This document shows, piece after piece, positions 25,177 to 33,031 of a stretch of DNA of 64,000 nucleotides (its first letter is position 1; every line of letters begins with the position of its first letter). Made by a program: the position numbers and the translations under genes. The stretch comes from Roseateles noduli (GTDB lineage: Bacteria; Pseudomonadota; Gammaproteobacteria; Burkholderiales; Burkholderiaceae_C). The notes under the pieces are model-generated. The model was not told where the DNA came from and ran no database searches. It was given only the letters and a program-made list of their open reading frames with translations. Where the stretch lies: assembly GCA_002205125.1 (NCBI GenBank), contig NIOE01000002.1, forward strand, positions 1-64,000, read 5' to 3'.

Positions 25177-25318
25177 GAAGATTGTTGCTCCCCCTGCATC
25201 CGTCCATTGCTTGCGCCCGTATTTATGCGGAGCGAGCTGCCTTCTATTGTTCAGTCAACGGCAGACGAAGCCGGCCTCGATATCAGACACCCCCTCTACT
25301 GCTCTCAAAGGAAACATC

Positions 25319-25651
25319 ATGACCGCCACCAAGACCCTGATCGCCTCCGCCCTGATCGCCCTGTCGGCCGCCACCTCGCCGGTCTTCGCGCAGAGCTACA
25401 GCCACCTCGACCCGATCACGCAGAGCCAGAAGACCCGTGCCGAAGTGCTGGCCGATCTGCAGATCTACCGCGAGTCCGGCCTTGCGGCCGTCGACCGCAC
25501 CGAAGACTTCGCGCTGGACGCCACGCAGCGCGCCAAGGCCGAAGCCCGCTACGCCGAGCTGAAGTCCTCGCCCAAGTACGCCGAACTGGTGCAGCGCTTC
25601 GCTGCCAAGGAAGGCAAGGGCGCCGTCACGGAAGGCGTGTCCGCCCGCTGA
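25319..25651 (+). CDS. Small periplasmic protein, DUF4148-like, type B, copy 2
   Basis: 110 residues; signal peptide ending SPVFA, mature QSYSHLDPITQSQKTRAEVL onward. It keeps the IYRESGLAAVDRTED and KYAELVQRFAAKEGKGAVTE segments of copy 1; differences cluster at SSLELNQ versus FALDATQ. Own terminator downstream. The upstream sequence (GGCAGACGAAGCCGGCC and CTCTCAAAGGAA) matches copy 1, so the promoter was duplicated as well. Confidence 0.82.
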   Translation: MTATKTLIASALIALSAATSPVFAQSYSHLDPITQSQKTRAEVLADLQIYRESGLAAVDRTEDFALDATQRAKAEARYAELKSSPKYAELVQRFAAKEGKGAVTEGVSAR

Positions 25652-25671
25652 GCCTTGAACCCGTCCCGTTC

Positions 25672-25707
25672 GACGCCGTCAGGATGCAGGTCCTGACGGC
25701 GTCTCTC
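25672..25707 (+). terminator. Terminator after type-B copy 2
   Basis: Perfect 13-bp stem GACGCCGTCAGGA / TCCTGACGGCGTC with loop TGCAGG, then TCTC. Confidence 0.75.
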
Positions 25708-25857
25708 ATTGAGAGCGCCCGATGGCGCTTTCCGTTTGTCCGCCGCTGATGCAGTTCACGCCGCCGCCGCGCAGCTTCGTCTCCTGGCGCTCGCAAGCGG
25801 CCGGGTCGATGACGACACTGACTCCATCGACACAGCAAACCGCCTCAGGAGAACGAC

Positions 25858-26109
25858 ATGAACGCCACCCGCCTCAACATCACTTCCGCCACCAACACCA
25901 CCGTCAAGGCCGTCCTCTTCGGCGCCCTGGCCGCCGTGGTGCTGGGCCTGGGCATCGCCCACGCCGAAGGCCAGCGCGAGATGCGCGCCTCGATCGTCAC
26001 GCTGGACCCGGTGGTCATCACCGCCAAGCGCGAGCAGCTGCCGACGGTCTACATCACCGGCCGTCGCGACGCCTCGGCCGACACCGTCCAGATCGCCTCG
26101 GCCGAGTAA
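25858..26109 (+). CDS. Small membrane/exported protein, type A, copy 3
   Basis: 83 residues, closest to copy 1 at the N-terminus (MNATRLNITSATNTT) and to copy 2 in the helix and mature part (VKAVLFGALAAVVLGLGIAHA; LDPVVITAKRE). This mosaic suggests exchange between copies. No type-B gene follows; the array ends at the terminator. Confidence 0.8.
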   Translation: MNATRLNITSATNTTVKAVLFGALAAVVLGLGIAHAEGQREMRASIVTLDPVVITAKREQLPTVYITGRRDASADTVQIASAE

Positions 26110-26175
26110 GCCCTGACGGTTGCGCTGTATCGATGGAGCGAGTCTCCGGCCGACACTGCCTCTGATGCTCCCCCT

Positions 26176-26207
26176 AACGCCCGGCCTGTGCCGGGCGTTT
26201 TGCTTTT
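26176..26207 (+). terminator. Terminator after type-A copy 3
   Basis: Stem AACGCCCGGC / GCCGGGCGTT, loop CTGT, followed by TTTTGCTTTT. Ends the duplicated array. Confidence 0.9.
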
Positions 26208-26215
26208 GGCCGTGC

Positions 26216-26452
26216 TCACGCGGCCAGCGCGAATCGATCGTCGACCTGCCCCAGCTTCATCGCCCGCCAGCCGAGGCAGGCCAATGCCACGGTCCTAGGA
26301 ACAGCCTTCGCCCCGCTGCGGTAGTACGCGACCATGCGGCGCGACATCCCCAAGGCGACCGCCGCGAACTTCTCCCCATCGGCGAAAGTCAGAAGCAATG
26401 ACGCCCGCGGGGTTGGCGCGACGCTGGTCAAGGTGAACTGCGGTGTCTTCAT
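26216..26452 (-). CDS. Short HTH protein, apparent internally deleted DUF2442-HTH fusion
   Basis: 78 residues. The first 25 (VAPTPRASLLLTFADGE) look like the opening strands of DUF2442; they join abruptly to a helix-turn-helix (AAVALGMSRRMVAYYRSGAK, then VPRTVALACLGWRAM) that normally follows a complete DUF2442 domain. About 50-60 residues of the usual middle are absent, with the frame intact. AAAGGAC precedes the ATG. It may be a functional mini-regulator, such as an antitoxin-like DNA-binding protein, or an in-frame relic. Confidence 0.6.
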   Translation of the reverse strand: MKTPQFTLTSVAPTPRASLLLTFADGEKFAAVALGMSRRMVAYYRSGAKAVPRTVALACLGWRAMKLGQVDDRFALAA

Positions 26453-26705
26453 GAGCTGATGTCCTTTTCGGTGCAACGATTGCATCTCTGCGGACGCTTT
26501 GAGGCAGAGCCGGAACTGTCCGCCGTTCGCTCGATCTCTGCATTGACCAATCACAAACTCGCGCCTCCCACCAATGGGGGAGGGTGATTGACTGCCGCCG
26601 CCTCGCCCGGTCCACTCCGCTCTCTGAGCGGCAGGAGGACTTCGGGAAAATCTGATGGGGCGCCAGAAAATGCGGCAGAACCCGGTTGTTGACGAGTGAA
26701 TTCAG

Positions 26706-27266
26706 ATGAATACACTGGACTCGTCCCAACGCTTTCCGGCCCTCGACATGACCCCGAGCAGTTCGCCCCCCACCATGGAGCCCCTGTCGGCCCGCGTCCC
26801 CAGCGACCTCTACTTCTGGCTGTCCCAGCTGCAGGTCGAAGGCGCGGCCACCAACAGCGACAAGCTCCGCGTGCTGCTCGGCCAGCTCAAGCGGCAGCAC
26901 GACGGCGCCTTCGACTACGTGACCGCCCACGCCTGGACCCGCGACCTCACGGCACGGCTCCGCGAGTCGCTGGTCCGGGTCGAGAACGACTCCGGCCAGC
27001 ATTCCGAAGTCGTCAGCCTGCTGCTCGACCACTTCGTGGGCGCGCTCGCGCTGGCCATCAGCCAGGCACCCGCCGACGTCGACGAGGCCCGCAAGTTCGA
27101 GGAAGCGCTGGTCCGCAGAGCCACCGCGCTGAGCGAGACGCTGCTCAGACAGGGCACGCCGCTCACCGCCTCAGCCTACGACCCCCAGGTCGTGCGCCGT
27201 CACCTGGGCAACACGCTGGAACTCGCCCACCCCCTGCAATCCGCTCCGCTCTCGAAAGGCAACTGA
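26706..27266 (+). CDS. Hypothetical protein, first gene of PspA-YqiJ-flotillin operon
   Basis: 186 residues, not recognised, no signal peptide or membrane helix. Mostly predicted helical: MEPLSARVPSDLYFWLSQLQ, then EGAATNSDKLRVLLGQLKRQ, and a long middle (SLVRVENDSGQHSEVVSLLL). The ARVPSDLYFWL and NSDKLRVLL parts resemble ribbon-helix-helix-like phrases, so it could be a DNA-binding regulator of the operon; this is weak. Its stop is one base before the ATG of the PspA-like gene, so the two are coupled. Start uncertain; Met15 and Met24 are alternatives. Confidence 0.7.
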   Translation: MNTLDSSQRFPALDMTPSSSPPTMEPLSARVPSDLYFWLSQLQVEGAATNSDKLRVLLGQLKRQHDGAFDYVTAHAWTRDLTARLRESLVRVENDSGQHSEVVSLLLDHFVGALALAISQAPADVDEARKFEEALVRRATALSETLLRQGTPLTASAYDPQVVRRHLGNTLELAHPLQSAPLSKGN

Positions 27267-27267
27267 G

Positions 27268-27948
27268 ATGACCGACTCCCTGAAGACCCGCGTCGGCCGC
27301 GTGATCGCCGGCGGCGTCCATGCCCTCCTCGATCGCCTCGAGGACCAGGCCCCCGAGGCCACGATGGAGCAGGCGATCCGCGAGGCCGACGCCGTCATCG
27401 ACGACGTGCGCCACGAGCTGGGCACCGTCTCCGCCAACCGGCACCTGTCGCAGCGCCAGCACGCCAACCTGAACCAGCTGCACGCGTCGCTGTCGTCGCA
27501 GATCGACGAGGCGATGACCGCCGGCCGCGAGGACCTTGCCCGTGCCGCAGTCGCCCGTCAGCTCGACATCGAAGCGCAACTGCCCGTGCTGGAGACCACG
27601 CTGGCCGAATACGCCCGCCAGGAGAACGAGCTGACCGGCTTCGTCGCAGCCTTGCTGGCGAAGAAGCGCGAGATGCAGGACGCGCTCGCCGAGTTCCGCA
27701 GGAGCCGTGCCGCCGCGGCCGCCACCGTGACGACGTCGGCGGGCGCCGGCGGCGCCGCCGGTGTCGCCCATCGCATCGGCAAGGTCACCGACGCCTTCGA
27801 CCGCGTCTACGAACGCCAGACGGGTCTGGCCGGCACCGCGCGCCAGAACAGCCTGCAGCAGGCCGCCCAGCTCAAGGAACTGGATGACCTCGTGCGCGAC
27901 AACAAGATCGCCGAGCGCATGGCGCAACTGAAGGCCACGAAGTCATGA
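27268..27948 (+). CDS. PspA/IM30-family protein
   Basis: 226 residues, rich in charged and Ala residues, predicted long coiled-coil helices (about 25-150 and 185-225) as in PspA/IM30/Vipp1 (ESCRT-III-like membrane-remodelling proteins). The N-terminal segment MTDSLKTRVGRVIAGGVHALLDRLEDQAPE matches the start of this family, where an amphipathic helix binds membrane. An Ala/Thr/Gly linker (VTTSAGAGGAAG) interrupts the coil. Operon neighbours are membrane-integrity proteins, consistent with an envelope-stress role. Confidence 0.85.
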   Translation: MTDSLKTRVGRVIAGGVHALLDRLEDQAPEATMEQAIREADAVIDDVRHELGTVSANRHLSQRQHANLNQLHASLSSQIDEAMTAGREDLARAAVARQLDIEAQLPVLETTLAEYARQENELTGFVAALLAKKREMQDALAEFRRSRAAAAATVTTSAGAGGAAGVAHRIGKVTDAFDRVYERQTGLAGTARQNSLQQAAQLKELDDLVRDNKIAERMAQLKATKS

Positions 27949-28571
27949 GCCTGTTCACCGCGCCGCAGAACCTGCCGTTCGGCATCGGGTTCGCGTTGAT
28001 CGTCGGTGTGGCGCTCGTCGAGGGCGCGGGCATGCTGATCTCGTTCAGCCCGAGCAACCTGATTGACGACTGGCTGCCCGACATCCATGGCGACAGCGCA
28101 CTCGACCGCGTGCTGGGCTGGCTGCATCTGGGCAAGGTGCCGGCGCTCGTGCTGCTGCTGCTCTTCCTGACCGGCTACACGGTCTTCGGCTACAGCCTGC
28201 AGGTCGTGATGAACGGGCTCTTCGGCGGCTACCTGCCGGCTGCCGCCGCCGGCATCGCCGCCGTGCCCGCCGGACTGGCCACCGTCCGCGGCCTGGGCGC
28301 GCTGATCGCGCACATCATCCCGCAGGACGAGACCAGCGCCATCAGCGAGCAAAGCCTCGTCGGCCGGGTCGGTGTCGTCGTGGCCGGCGCCGCCCGCCGC
28401 GGCCTCGCCGCGCAAGCCCGGGTCAAGGACGTGCACGGCCGCTCGCACTACCTGATGGTCGAGCCCGACGTCGATGACGAGGTCTTCGAGGAAGGCGTGC
28501 AGGTGCTCATCGTCAGCAAGGTCGGCGCCTTCTACCGCTGCATCGCCAATCCGCATCCGACGCTGATGTAG
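27945..28571 (+). CDS. yqiJ: YqiJ-like inner-membrane protein with OB-fold (NfeD-type) domain
   Basis: 208 residues. Two or three N-terminal helices (FGIGFALIVGVALVEGAGML; VPALVLLLLFLTGYTVFGY; AAAAGIAAVPAGLATV), then a soluble OB-fold-like domain (SLVGRVGVVVAGAARRGLAA; QVLIVSKVGAFYRCIAN). This is the layout of E. coli YqiJ, partner of the flotillin YqiK. The ATG overlaps the stop of the PspA-like gene by four bases (ATGA). Such proteins assist flotillin assembly in membrane microdomains. Confidence 0.85.
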   Translation: MSLFTAPQNLPFGIGFALIVGVALVEGAGMLISFSPSNLIDDWLPDIHGDSALDRVLGWLHLGKVPALVLLLLFLTGYTVFGYSLQVVMNGLFGGYLPAAAAGIAAVPAGLATVRGLGALIAHIIPQDETSAISEQSLVGRVGVVVAGAARRGLAAQARVKDVHGRSHYLMVEPDVDDEVFEEGVQVLIVSKVGAFYRCIANPHPTLM

Positions 28572-28656
28572 ACCGCCGCCCGCCGCAACGAACGCCCGGC
28601 ACGTTCCACCTTTCCAGAACGCCGGATCCACCGGCCCATCCGAATTCAAAGTCGAA

Positions 28657-28680
28657 GTCGATTTCCAAGTCGATTTCCAA
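28657..28680 (+). repeat. 12-bp direct repeat in the yqiJ-yqiK spacer
   Basis: GTCGATTTCCAA occurs twice in direct succession about 26 bases upstream of the flotillin start; a partial GTCGAAGTC precedes it. It may be simple slippage. Confidence 0.5.
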
Positions 28681-28705
28681 GTTTCATCGAGGGAGCAAAC
28701 AGTCC

Positions 28706-30448
28706 ATGGACAACCTGATCGAGCTGCTGGTCATCTCCGGCATCGCCCTGCTGGCGCTGTTGACGATCGGCATCATCTTCGCGCGCCTCTACAAGCGCTC
28801 GACGAAGGAAACCGCCTTCGTCCGTACGGGCCTCGGCGGCCAGAAAGTGATCATGGACGGCGGCGCGATCGTGCTGCCGGTCTTCCACGAGCGCGTGCTG
28901 GTCAACATGAACACGCTCAAGCTCGAGGTCGTGCGCCGCGAGCGCGAGAGCCTGATCACCCGCGACCGCATGCGCGTCGACGTGACCGCCGCGTTCTTCG
29001 TCCGCGTCAAGCAGACCGAGGAGGCCGTGAGCATCGCCGCCCAGACCCTGGGTGCCCGCACGCTGAGCCCGAACGAGCTGAAGGCGCTGGTCGAGGACAA
29101 GTTCGTCGACTCGCTGCGTGCGACCGCCGCGACGATGTCCATCCAGGAGCTGCAGGACAAGCGCCGCGACTTCGTGCAGGCCGTGCAGAACGCCGTGGCC
29201 GAAGACCTGGAGAAGAACGGCCTGGAACTGGAGTCGGTCTCGCTGACCAGCCTGGACCAGACGGACAAGCAGTTCTTCAACCCGAACAACGCCTTCGACG
29301 CGGAGGGCCTGACGCGGCTGACCGAGCAGACCGAGGCGCGCCGCAAGCAGCGCAACGACGTCGAGCAGGACACCGAGGTGCAGGTCCGGACCAAGAACCT
29401 GGATGCCACGCGCCAGAAGCTGACGATCGACAAGGACCAGGAGTTCGCGAGCCTGGCGCAGCACCGTGAGATCGAGATCACCCGCGCCGAGCAGGTCGCG
29501 TTGATCGCGTCGCAGCAGGCCGAGCGCACCCGTCAGGCCGAAGCCGCCAAGATCGAGGCCGAACGTCAGGTGAGCCAGAAGCGCATCGAGGCCGATCGCG
29601 AGATCAAGGCGGCGGAGATCGAGAAGAACCTGGCCATCCAGACCCGCGAGATCGAGCTGGAGCGCAAGACCGAGATGCAGCGCGCCGAGCAGCGCAAGCA
29701 GGTCGAGATGGCGCGTCAGGACACGCAGATCGCGATCGCGACGAAGTCGCGCGAGCAGTCCGATGCGGACGCGGCCGCCAACCTGGCGCGCTCCGAAGCC
29801 GTGAAGGCCGAGGAACTCGTGAACACGGCGCGTCAGGTCGCGGTGGCGGAGCGGGAGAAGAGCATCCAGCTGATCGAGGCCTCGAAGGATGCCGAGCAAT
29901 TGGCCATCGCGGTCCGGGTGTCGGCCTCGGCGGAGAAGGCGGCCGCGCTGGACCGCGCCGAGGCGCTGACCATTGAAGCCACGGCCAAGCAGGCGGCGGC
30001 GCTGGCGGAGGCCGAAGGCCGCCGCGCGATCAACGAGGCGCTGAACACGCTGTCCGCCGCCCAGATCGACCTGCAGGTCCGCACGATGCTGCTGCAGCAG
30101 CTGCCCCACATCCTGGAGCAGGCCGTGCGTCCGATGGAGAAGATCGACTCGATCCGCATCTTCCAGGTCAATGGCATGCCGGGCGCGGGCGGCGACGGCA
30201 CGGGTGCGGCCAATGGCCAGGGCGGCCACGGCGCGGCCGGCGGTGCGACCTTCCCCGAACAGGTGATGAACTCGGCGCTGCAGTACCAGATCGCCAAGCC
30301 CATCGTCGACGCGGTGATGAAGGACGCGGGACTGTCCAACGAAGGCATCACCGGCGTGGCGCAGACGCTGGCCGGGATGCTCTCGCCGGGCAACGGCGCG
30401 GGACTGCCGCACGCCGCCAAGCCGGCGATCGAAGGCCCTCACGCCTGA
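28706..30448 (+). CDS. yqiK: Flotillin-family protein (YqiK-like)
   Basis: 580 residues. One N-terminal membrane helix (LLVISGIALLALLTIGIIFA), a Band-7/SPFH domain (about 35-210: FVRTGLGGQKVIMDGGAIVL; RDRMRVDVTAAFFVRV), then a long Glu/Ala/Arg-rich coiled coil (about 215-450) and a Gly-rich C-terminal stretch (GAGGDGTGAANGQGGHGAAG) before a final helical part. This matches bacterial flotillins (FloT/YqiK), which organise membrane microdomains. Last gene of the four-gene operon, followed by a terminator. Confidence 0.93.
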   Translation: MDNLIELLVISGIALLALLTIGIIFARLYKRSTKETAFVRTGLGGQKVIMDGGAIVLPVFHERVLVNMNTLKLEVVRRERESLITRDRMRVDVTAAFFVRVKQTEEAVSIAAQTLGARTLSPNELKALVEDKFVDSLRATAATMSIQELQDKRRDFVQAVQNAVAEDLEKNGLELESVSLTSLDQTDKQFFNPNNAFDAEGLTRLTEQTEARRKQRNDVEQDTEVQVRTKNLDATRQKLTIDKDQEFASLAQHREIEITRAEQVALIASQQAERTRQAEAAKIEAERQVSQKRIEADREIKAAEIEKNLAIQTREIELERKTEMQRAEQRKQVEMARQDTQIAIATKSREQSDADAAANLARSEAVKAEELVNTARQVAVAEREKSIQLIEASKDAEQLAIAVRVSASAEKAAALDRAEALTIEATAKQAAALAEAEGRRAINEALNTLSAAQIDLQVRTMLLQQLPHILEQAVRPMEKIDSIRIFQVNGMPGAGGDGTGAANGQGGHGAAGGATFPEQVMNSALQYQIAKPIVDAVMKDAGLSNEGITGVAQTLAGMLSPGNGAGLPHAAKPAIEGPHA

Positions 30449-30528
30449 TCGAGAGCGCGGCGCGCTCGCTCGTTCGCGCGATGGGTCGAGCGCTGGATGG
30501 ATCGCGCACTGTCGACCAACGACAAAAA

Positions 30529-30554
30529 AGCCCGCTGGCATCGCCAAGCGGGCT
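30529..30554. terminator. Bidirectional terminator between yqiK and the ferredoxin reductase gene
   Basis: Stem AGCCCGCT / AGCGGGCT with inner GGC / GCC pairing; flanked by six A on the left and TTTTT on the right, so it works on both strands between convergent genes. Confidence 0.9.
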
Positions 30555-30590
30555 TTTTCCGTTGGGACCTGCGGTCCCGCGCGGTGAAGC

Positions 30591-31694
30591 TCAGTCGAAG
30601 TTCGGCGTCTCGACGCCCAGCACCTTGTGCAGCTTCGGGCTGGTGGTCGTGTACTGCAGGTGCACGCGCTTTTCCGGGTTGATGATCGGCATCGCGCCGA
30701 AGGCCGCCAGCGCGGCTTCGTGGAAGCCCGACAGGATCAGCTTCTTCTTGCCCGGGTAGGTGTTGATGTCACCCACCGCGAAGATGCCCGGCACGTTGGT
30801 CTGGAACTTCTCGGTGTCGACCTGGATCTGCTTCTTCTCCAGCGACAGGCCCCACTCGGCGATCGGGCCCAGCTTCGGCGACAGGCCGAAGAACACCAGC
30901 ACTTGGTCCGCCGGCACCACGCGCGTGACGCCGTCGCCGCCGGTGATCTTCAGGCCCTTGAGCGAATCCTCGCCCTCGTCCAGGTCGTTGACCTGGCCGA
31001 CGATGAACTGCATCTCGTAGGCGTCGCACAGCTCGCGCATCTTGGCCACCGACGCCGGCGCGGCACGGAAGCCGTCGCGGCGGTGCACCAGGATCACGCT
31101 CTCCGCCTTGTGCGGGTTGCCGTCGGCATTGCCGCCGCAGAAGTTCAGCGCCCAGTCCAGCGCCGAGTCGCCGCCGCCGATGATCACCAGGTTCTTGCCG
31201 GCGAACTGCGACGGGTTGCGCACCCGGTAATGGACCTGCGAGCCCTCGTACTTGTCGATGCCCTCGACCTTCAAGGTGCGCGGCTGGAAGGAGCCCACGC
31301 CGCCCGCGATGAAGATGGTCTTGGTCAGGAACTGCGTGCCCTTGCTCGTCGCGACGAAGAAACGACCGTCTTCCTGCTTCTCGACCGTCGTGACCTCCTG
31401 CCCCAGATGGAAGGTCGCGCCGAAGGGCTCGATCTGCTTCATCAGGTTGTCGGTCAACTCCTTGCCCGTCACCACCGGCAACGCCGGGATGTCGTAGATC
31501 GGCTTGTCCGGGTAGAGCTCGATGCACTGGCCGCCGGGATAGGCCAGCGAGTCGATGATGTGAGCCTTGATCTCGAGCAGGCCCAGTTCGAACACCTGGA
31601 ACAGGCCCACCGGGCCCGCGCCGACGATGACGGCGTCGGTTTCGATCACGCCCGCGTGCGGGGCGGAGGTCGCTTCAGTCACTTGCGTTTCCAT
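30591..31694 (-). CDS. Ferredoxin/flavodoxin-NADP+ reductase, TrxR-like type
   Basis: 367 residues, FAD/NADP-dependent disulfide-reductase fold without the redox Cys pair, as in the YumC-type FNR family. FAD-binding [19 protein letters not shown] at about 24-42, NADP-binding [15 protein letters not shown], and C-terminal [20 protein letters not shown]. It lies 54 bp downstream of the ferredoxin gene in the same direction, so it probably exchanges electrons between NADPH and that ferredoxin. Confidence 0.9.
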   Translation of the reverse strand: METQVTEATSAPHAGVIETDAVIVGAGPVGLFQVFELGLLEIKAHIIDSLAYPGGQCIELYPDKPIYDIPALPVVTGKELTDNLMKQIEPFGATFHLGQEVTTVEKQEDGRFFVATSKGTQFLTKTIFIAGGVGSFQPRTLKVEGIDKYEGSQVHYRVRNPSQFAGKNLVIIGGGDSALDWALNFCGGNADGNPHKAESVILVHRRDGFRAAPASVAKMRELCDAYEMQFIVGQVNDLDEGEDSLKGLKITGGDGVTRVVPADQVLVFFGLSPKLGPIAEWGLSLEKKQIQVDTEKFQTNVPGIFAVGDINTYPGKKKLILSGFHEAALAAFGAMPIINPEKRVHLQYTTTSPKLHKVLGVETPNFD

Positions 31695-31748
31695 TCTTGT
31701 AGGGGGCGGCCGCCGGCAGGGCCCGGCGCCGCGGGATGAGGGGATCGG

Positions 31749-32072
31749 TCAGCGGACCAGCTGATCGATCTTGCCCGTCTTGTCCTTCCACTCCTCGGCG
31801 TCCGGGAGCGGGGCCTTGCGCTTGGTGATGCTGGGCCATTTCTTCGCCAGGTCGGCATTCAGCTTGATCATGATCTGCTGATCGCCGGGCACGTCCTCCT
31901 CCGGCATGATCGCGTTCACCGGGCACTCCGGGATGCAGACCGCGCAGTCGATGCACTCATCGGGGTCGATGGTCAGGAAGTTCGGACCTTCGCGGAAGCA
32001 GTCGACGGGACAGACATCGACGCAGTCGGTGTATTTGCAGCGAATGCAGGCTTCGGTGACGACGTGGGTCAT
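31749..32072 (-). CDS. fdxA: 7Fe ferredoxin
   Basis: 107 residues, FdxA type, carrying a [3Fe-4S] and a [4Fe-4S] cluster. Cys ligands are seen in [18 protein letters not shown] (8-25) and [14 protein letters not shown] (40-53). The C-terminal region ([19 protein letters not shown]) is the extension typical of proteobacterial FdxA. Neighbouring FNR suggests a dedicated electron pair. Located between the reductase and cobA, all on the minus strand. Confidence 0.95.
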   Translation of the reverse strand: MTHVVTEACIRCKYTDCVDVCPVDCFREGPNFLTIDPDECIDCAVCIPECPVNAIMPEEDVPGDQQIMIKLNADLAKKWPSITKRKAPLPDAEEWKDKTGKIDQLVR

Positions 32073-32180
32073 AGCGGCTCTTCTAGTGACGGGGCCGGCG
32101 GAACGGGCCCTCGAAAATCAGCGATCCCCTGGCAGTCCGTGGACGGTGGGCTTGGTGGCGCTGACGGTAAACAGGAGATT

Positions 32181-32975
32181 TTAGACGTTCGGGCTCTGGG
32201 GCAGGGATTCCAGCCCCTGCGGCTCAAGGTCTTGGCGTGAGGACGGTGTCGCGTAATCGCCCAAACCGGCCTCCGGCGGCACCGCCAGCAGGGCCGCGCC
32301 CGCGCCGACGATCACCACCGTCGGCCGCCCCTTGTGGAGCATCGACGCCGCGCCCAGCGACGCCACGTCGTGCTCGCTGGACAGCGCATCGGCGCAGCCG
32401 GCCCGGGACACGACGCTCACCGGCGTGCCCGCGTCCCACCCCGCGGCCAGCAGGCGGCGGGCGAGGGCCGCCAGTTGCTGGCCGGCCATGTAGAAGACCT
32501 CGGTGTCGGCGGACTTGCCGGCCTGGAGCTCGCCGTCGCGCGTCATCGCGGTCGTCAGCGCGACGCTGCGACCCGCGCCGCGCCGCGTGAGCGGACGCCC
32601 GGTCTGCGCGGCGGCCGCGATCGCGGCGGTCACGCCCGGAACGATCTCGTAGGGGATGCCGGCCTCGGCCAGCGCCAGGAGTTCTTCCTCGAGGCGGCCG
32701 AAGACGTTGGCATCGCCGCCCTTCAAGCGGACGACGACGTCATGCGCCTTAGCCTCACGGACGAGCGCGGCATTGATCGCCGTCTGCTTCTTGGAATGGC
32801 AGAACCCGCGCTTGCCCACGTCCAGCCACTTCGCCTGCGGCGCGAGCTCGCGCAGCGCCGGGTCGGTCAGGGCGTCGAACAGCACGACGTCCGCCAGCGC
32901 GAGCGCCCGCGCGCCGCGCAGCGTGATCAGGTCGGCGGCGCCGGGTCCGGCGCTGACGAAGAGGACACGTCCCAT
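32181..32975 (-). CDS. cobA: Uroporphyrinogen-III C-methyltransferase
   Basis: 264 residues; SAM-dependent methylation of uroporphyrinogen III to precorrin-2, the first step to siroheme, the cofactor of CysI in the same cluster. Family signatures: MGRVLFVSAGPGAADLITLR at the N-terminus, VVRLKGGDANVFGRLEEE, and IPYEIVPGVTAAIAAAA. Start MGRVLF at 32975 gives the correct N-terminus. It is 56 bp after cysN in the same direction. Only the methyltransferase is here; no fused CysG dehydrogenase/ferrochelatase domain. Confidence 0.93.
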   Translation of the reverse strand: MGRVLFVSAGPGAADLITLRGARALALADVVLFDALTDPALRELAPQAKWLDVGKRGFCHSKKQTAINAALVREAKAHDVVVRLKGGDANVFGRLEEELLALAEAGIPYEIVPGVTAAIAAAAQTGRPLTRRGAGRSVALTTAMTRDGELQAGKSADTEVFYMAGQQLAALARRLLAAGWDAGTPVSVVSRAGCADALSSEHDVASLGAASMLHKGRPTVVIVGAGAALLAVPPEAGLGDYATPSSRQDLEPQGLESLPQSPNV

Positions 32976-33031
32976 GGCGATGGCTCCTGGCGGTCGTGGG
33001 TGGTCGGTCGGGTGAGCGGAGGGCCGGGAGA

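Larger units (their letters stand above)
23643..26207 (+). repeat. Tandem segmental duplication, 2.5 copies of a ~1.03-kb unit
   Basis: Units start at about 23643, 24685 and 25721. Each begins with the same upstream block (CTTTCCGTTTGTCCGCCGCT..., a CGCAGCTTCGTCTCCT core, then ACACTGACTCCATCGACACA) followed by a type-A gene and its terminator; units 1 and 2 also carry a type-B gene and its terminator. The third unit stops after its type-A gene. Spacing of equivalent starts is 1045, 1036 and 1032 bp. Identity is high but not perfect, with silent changes and compensated stem changes in the terminators. Confidence 0.9.
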
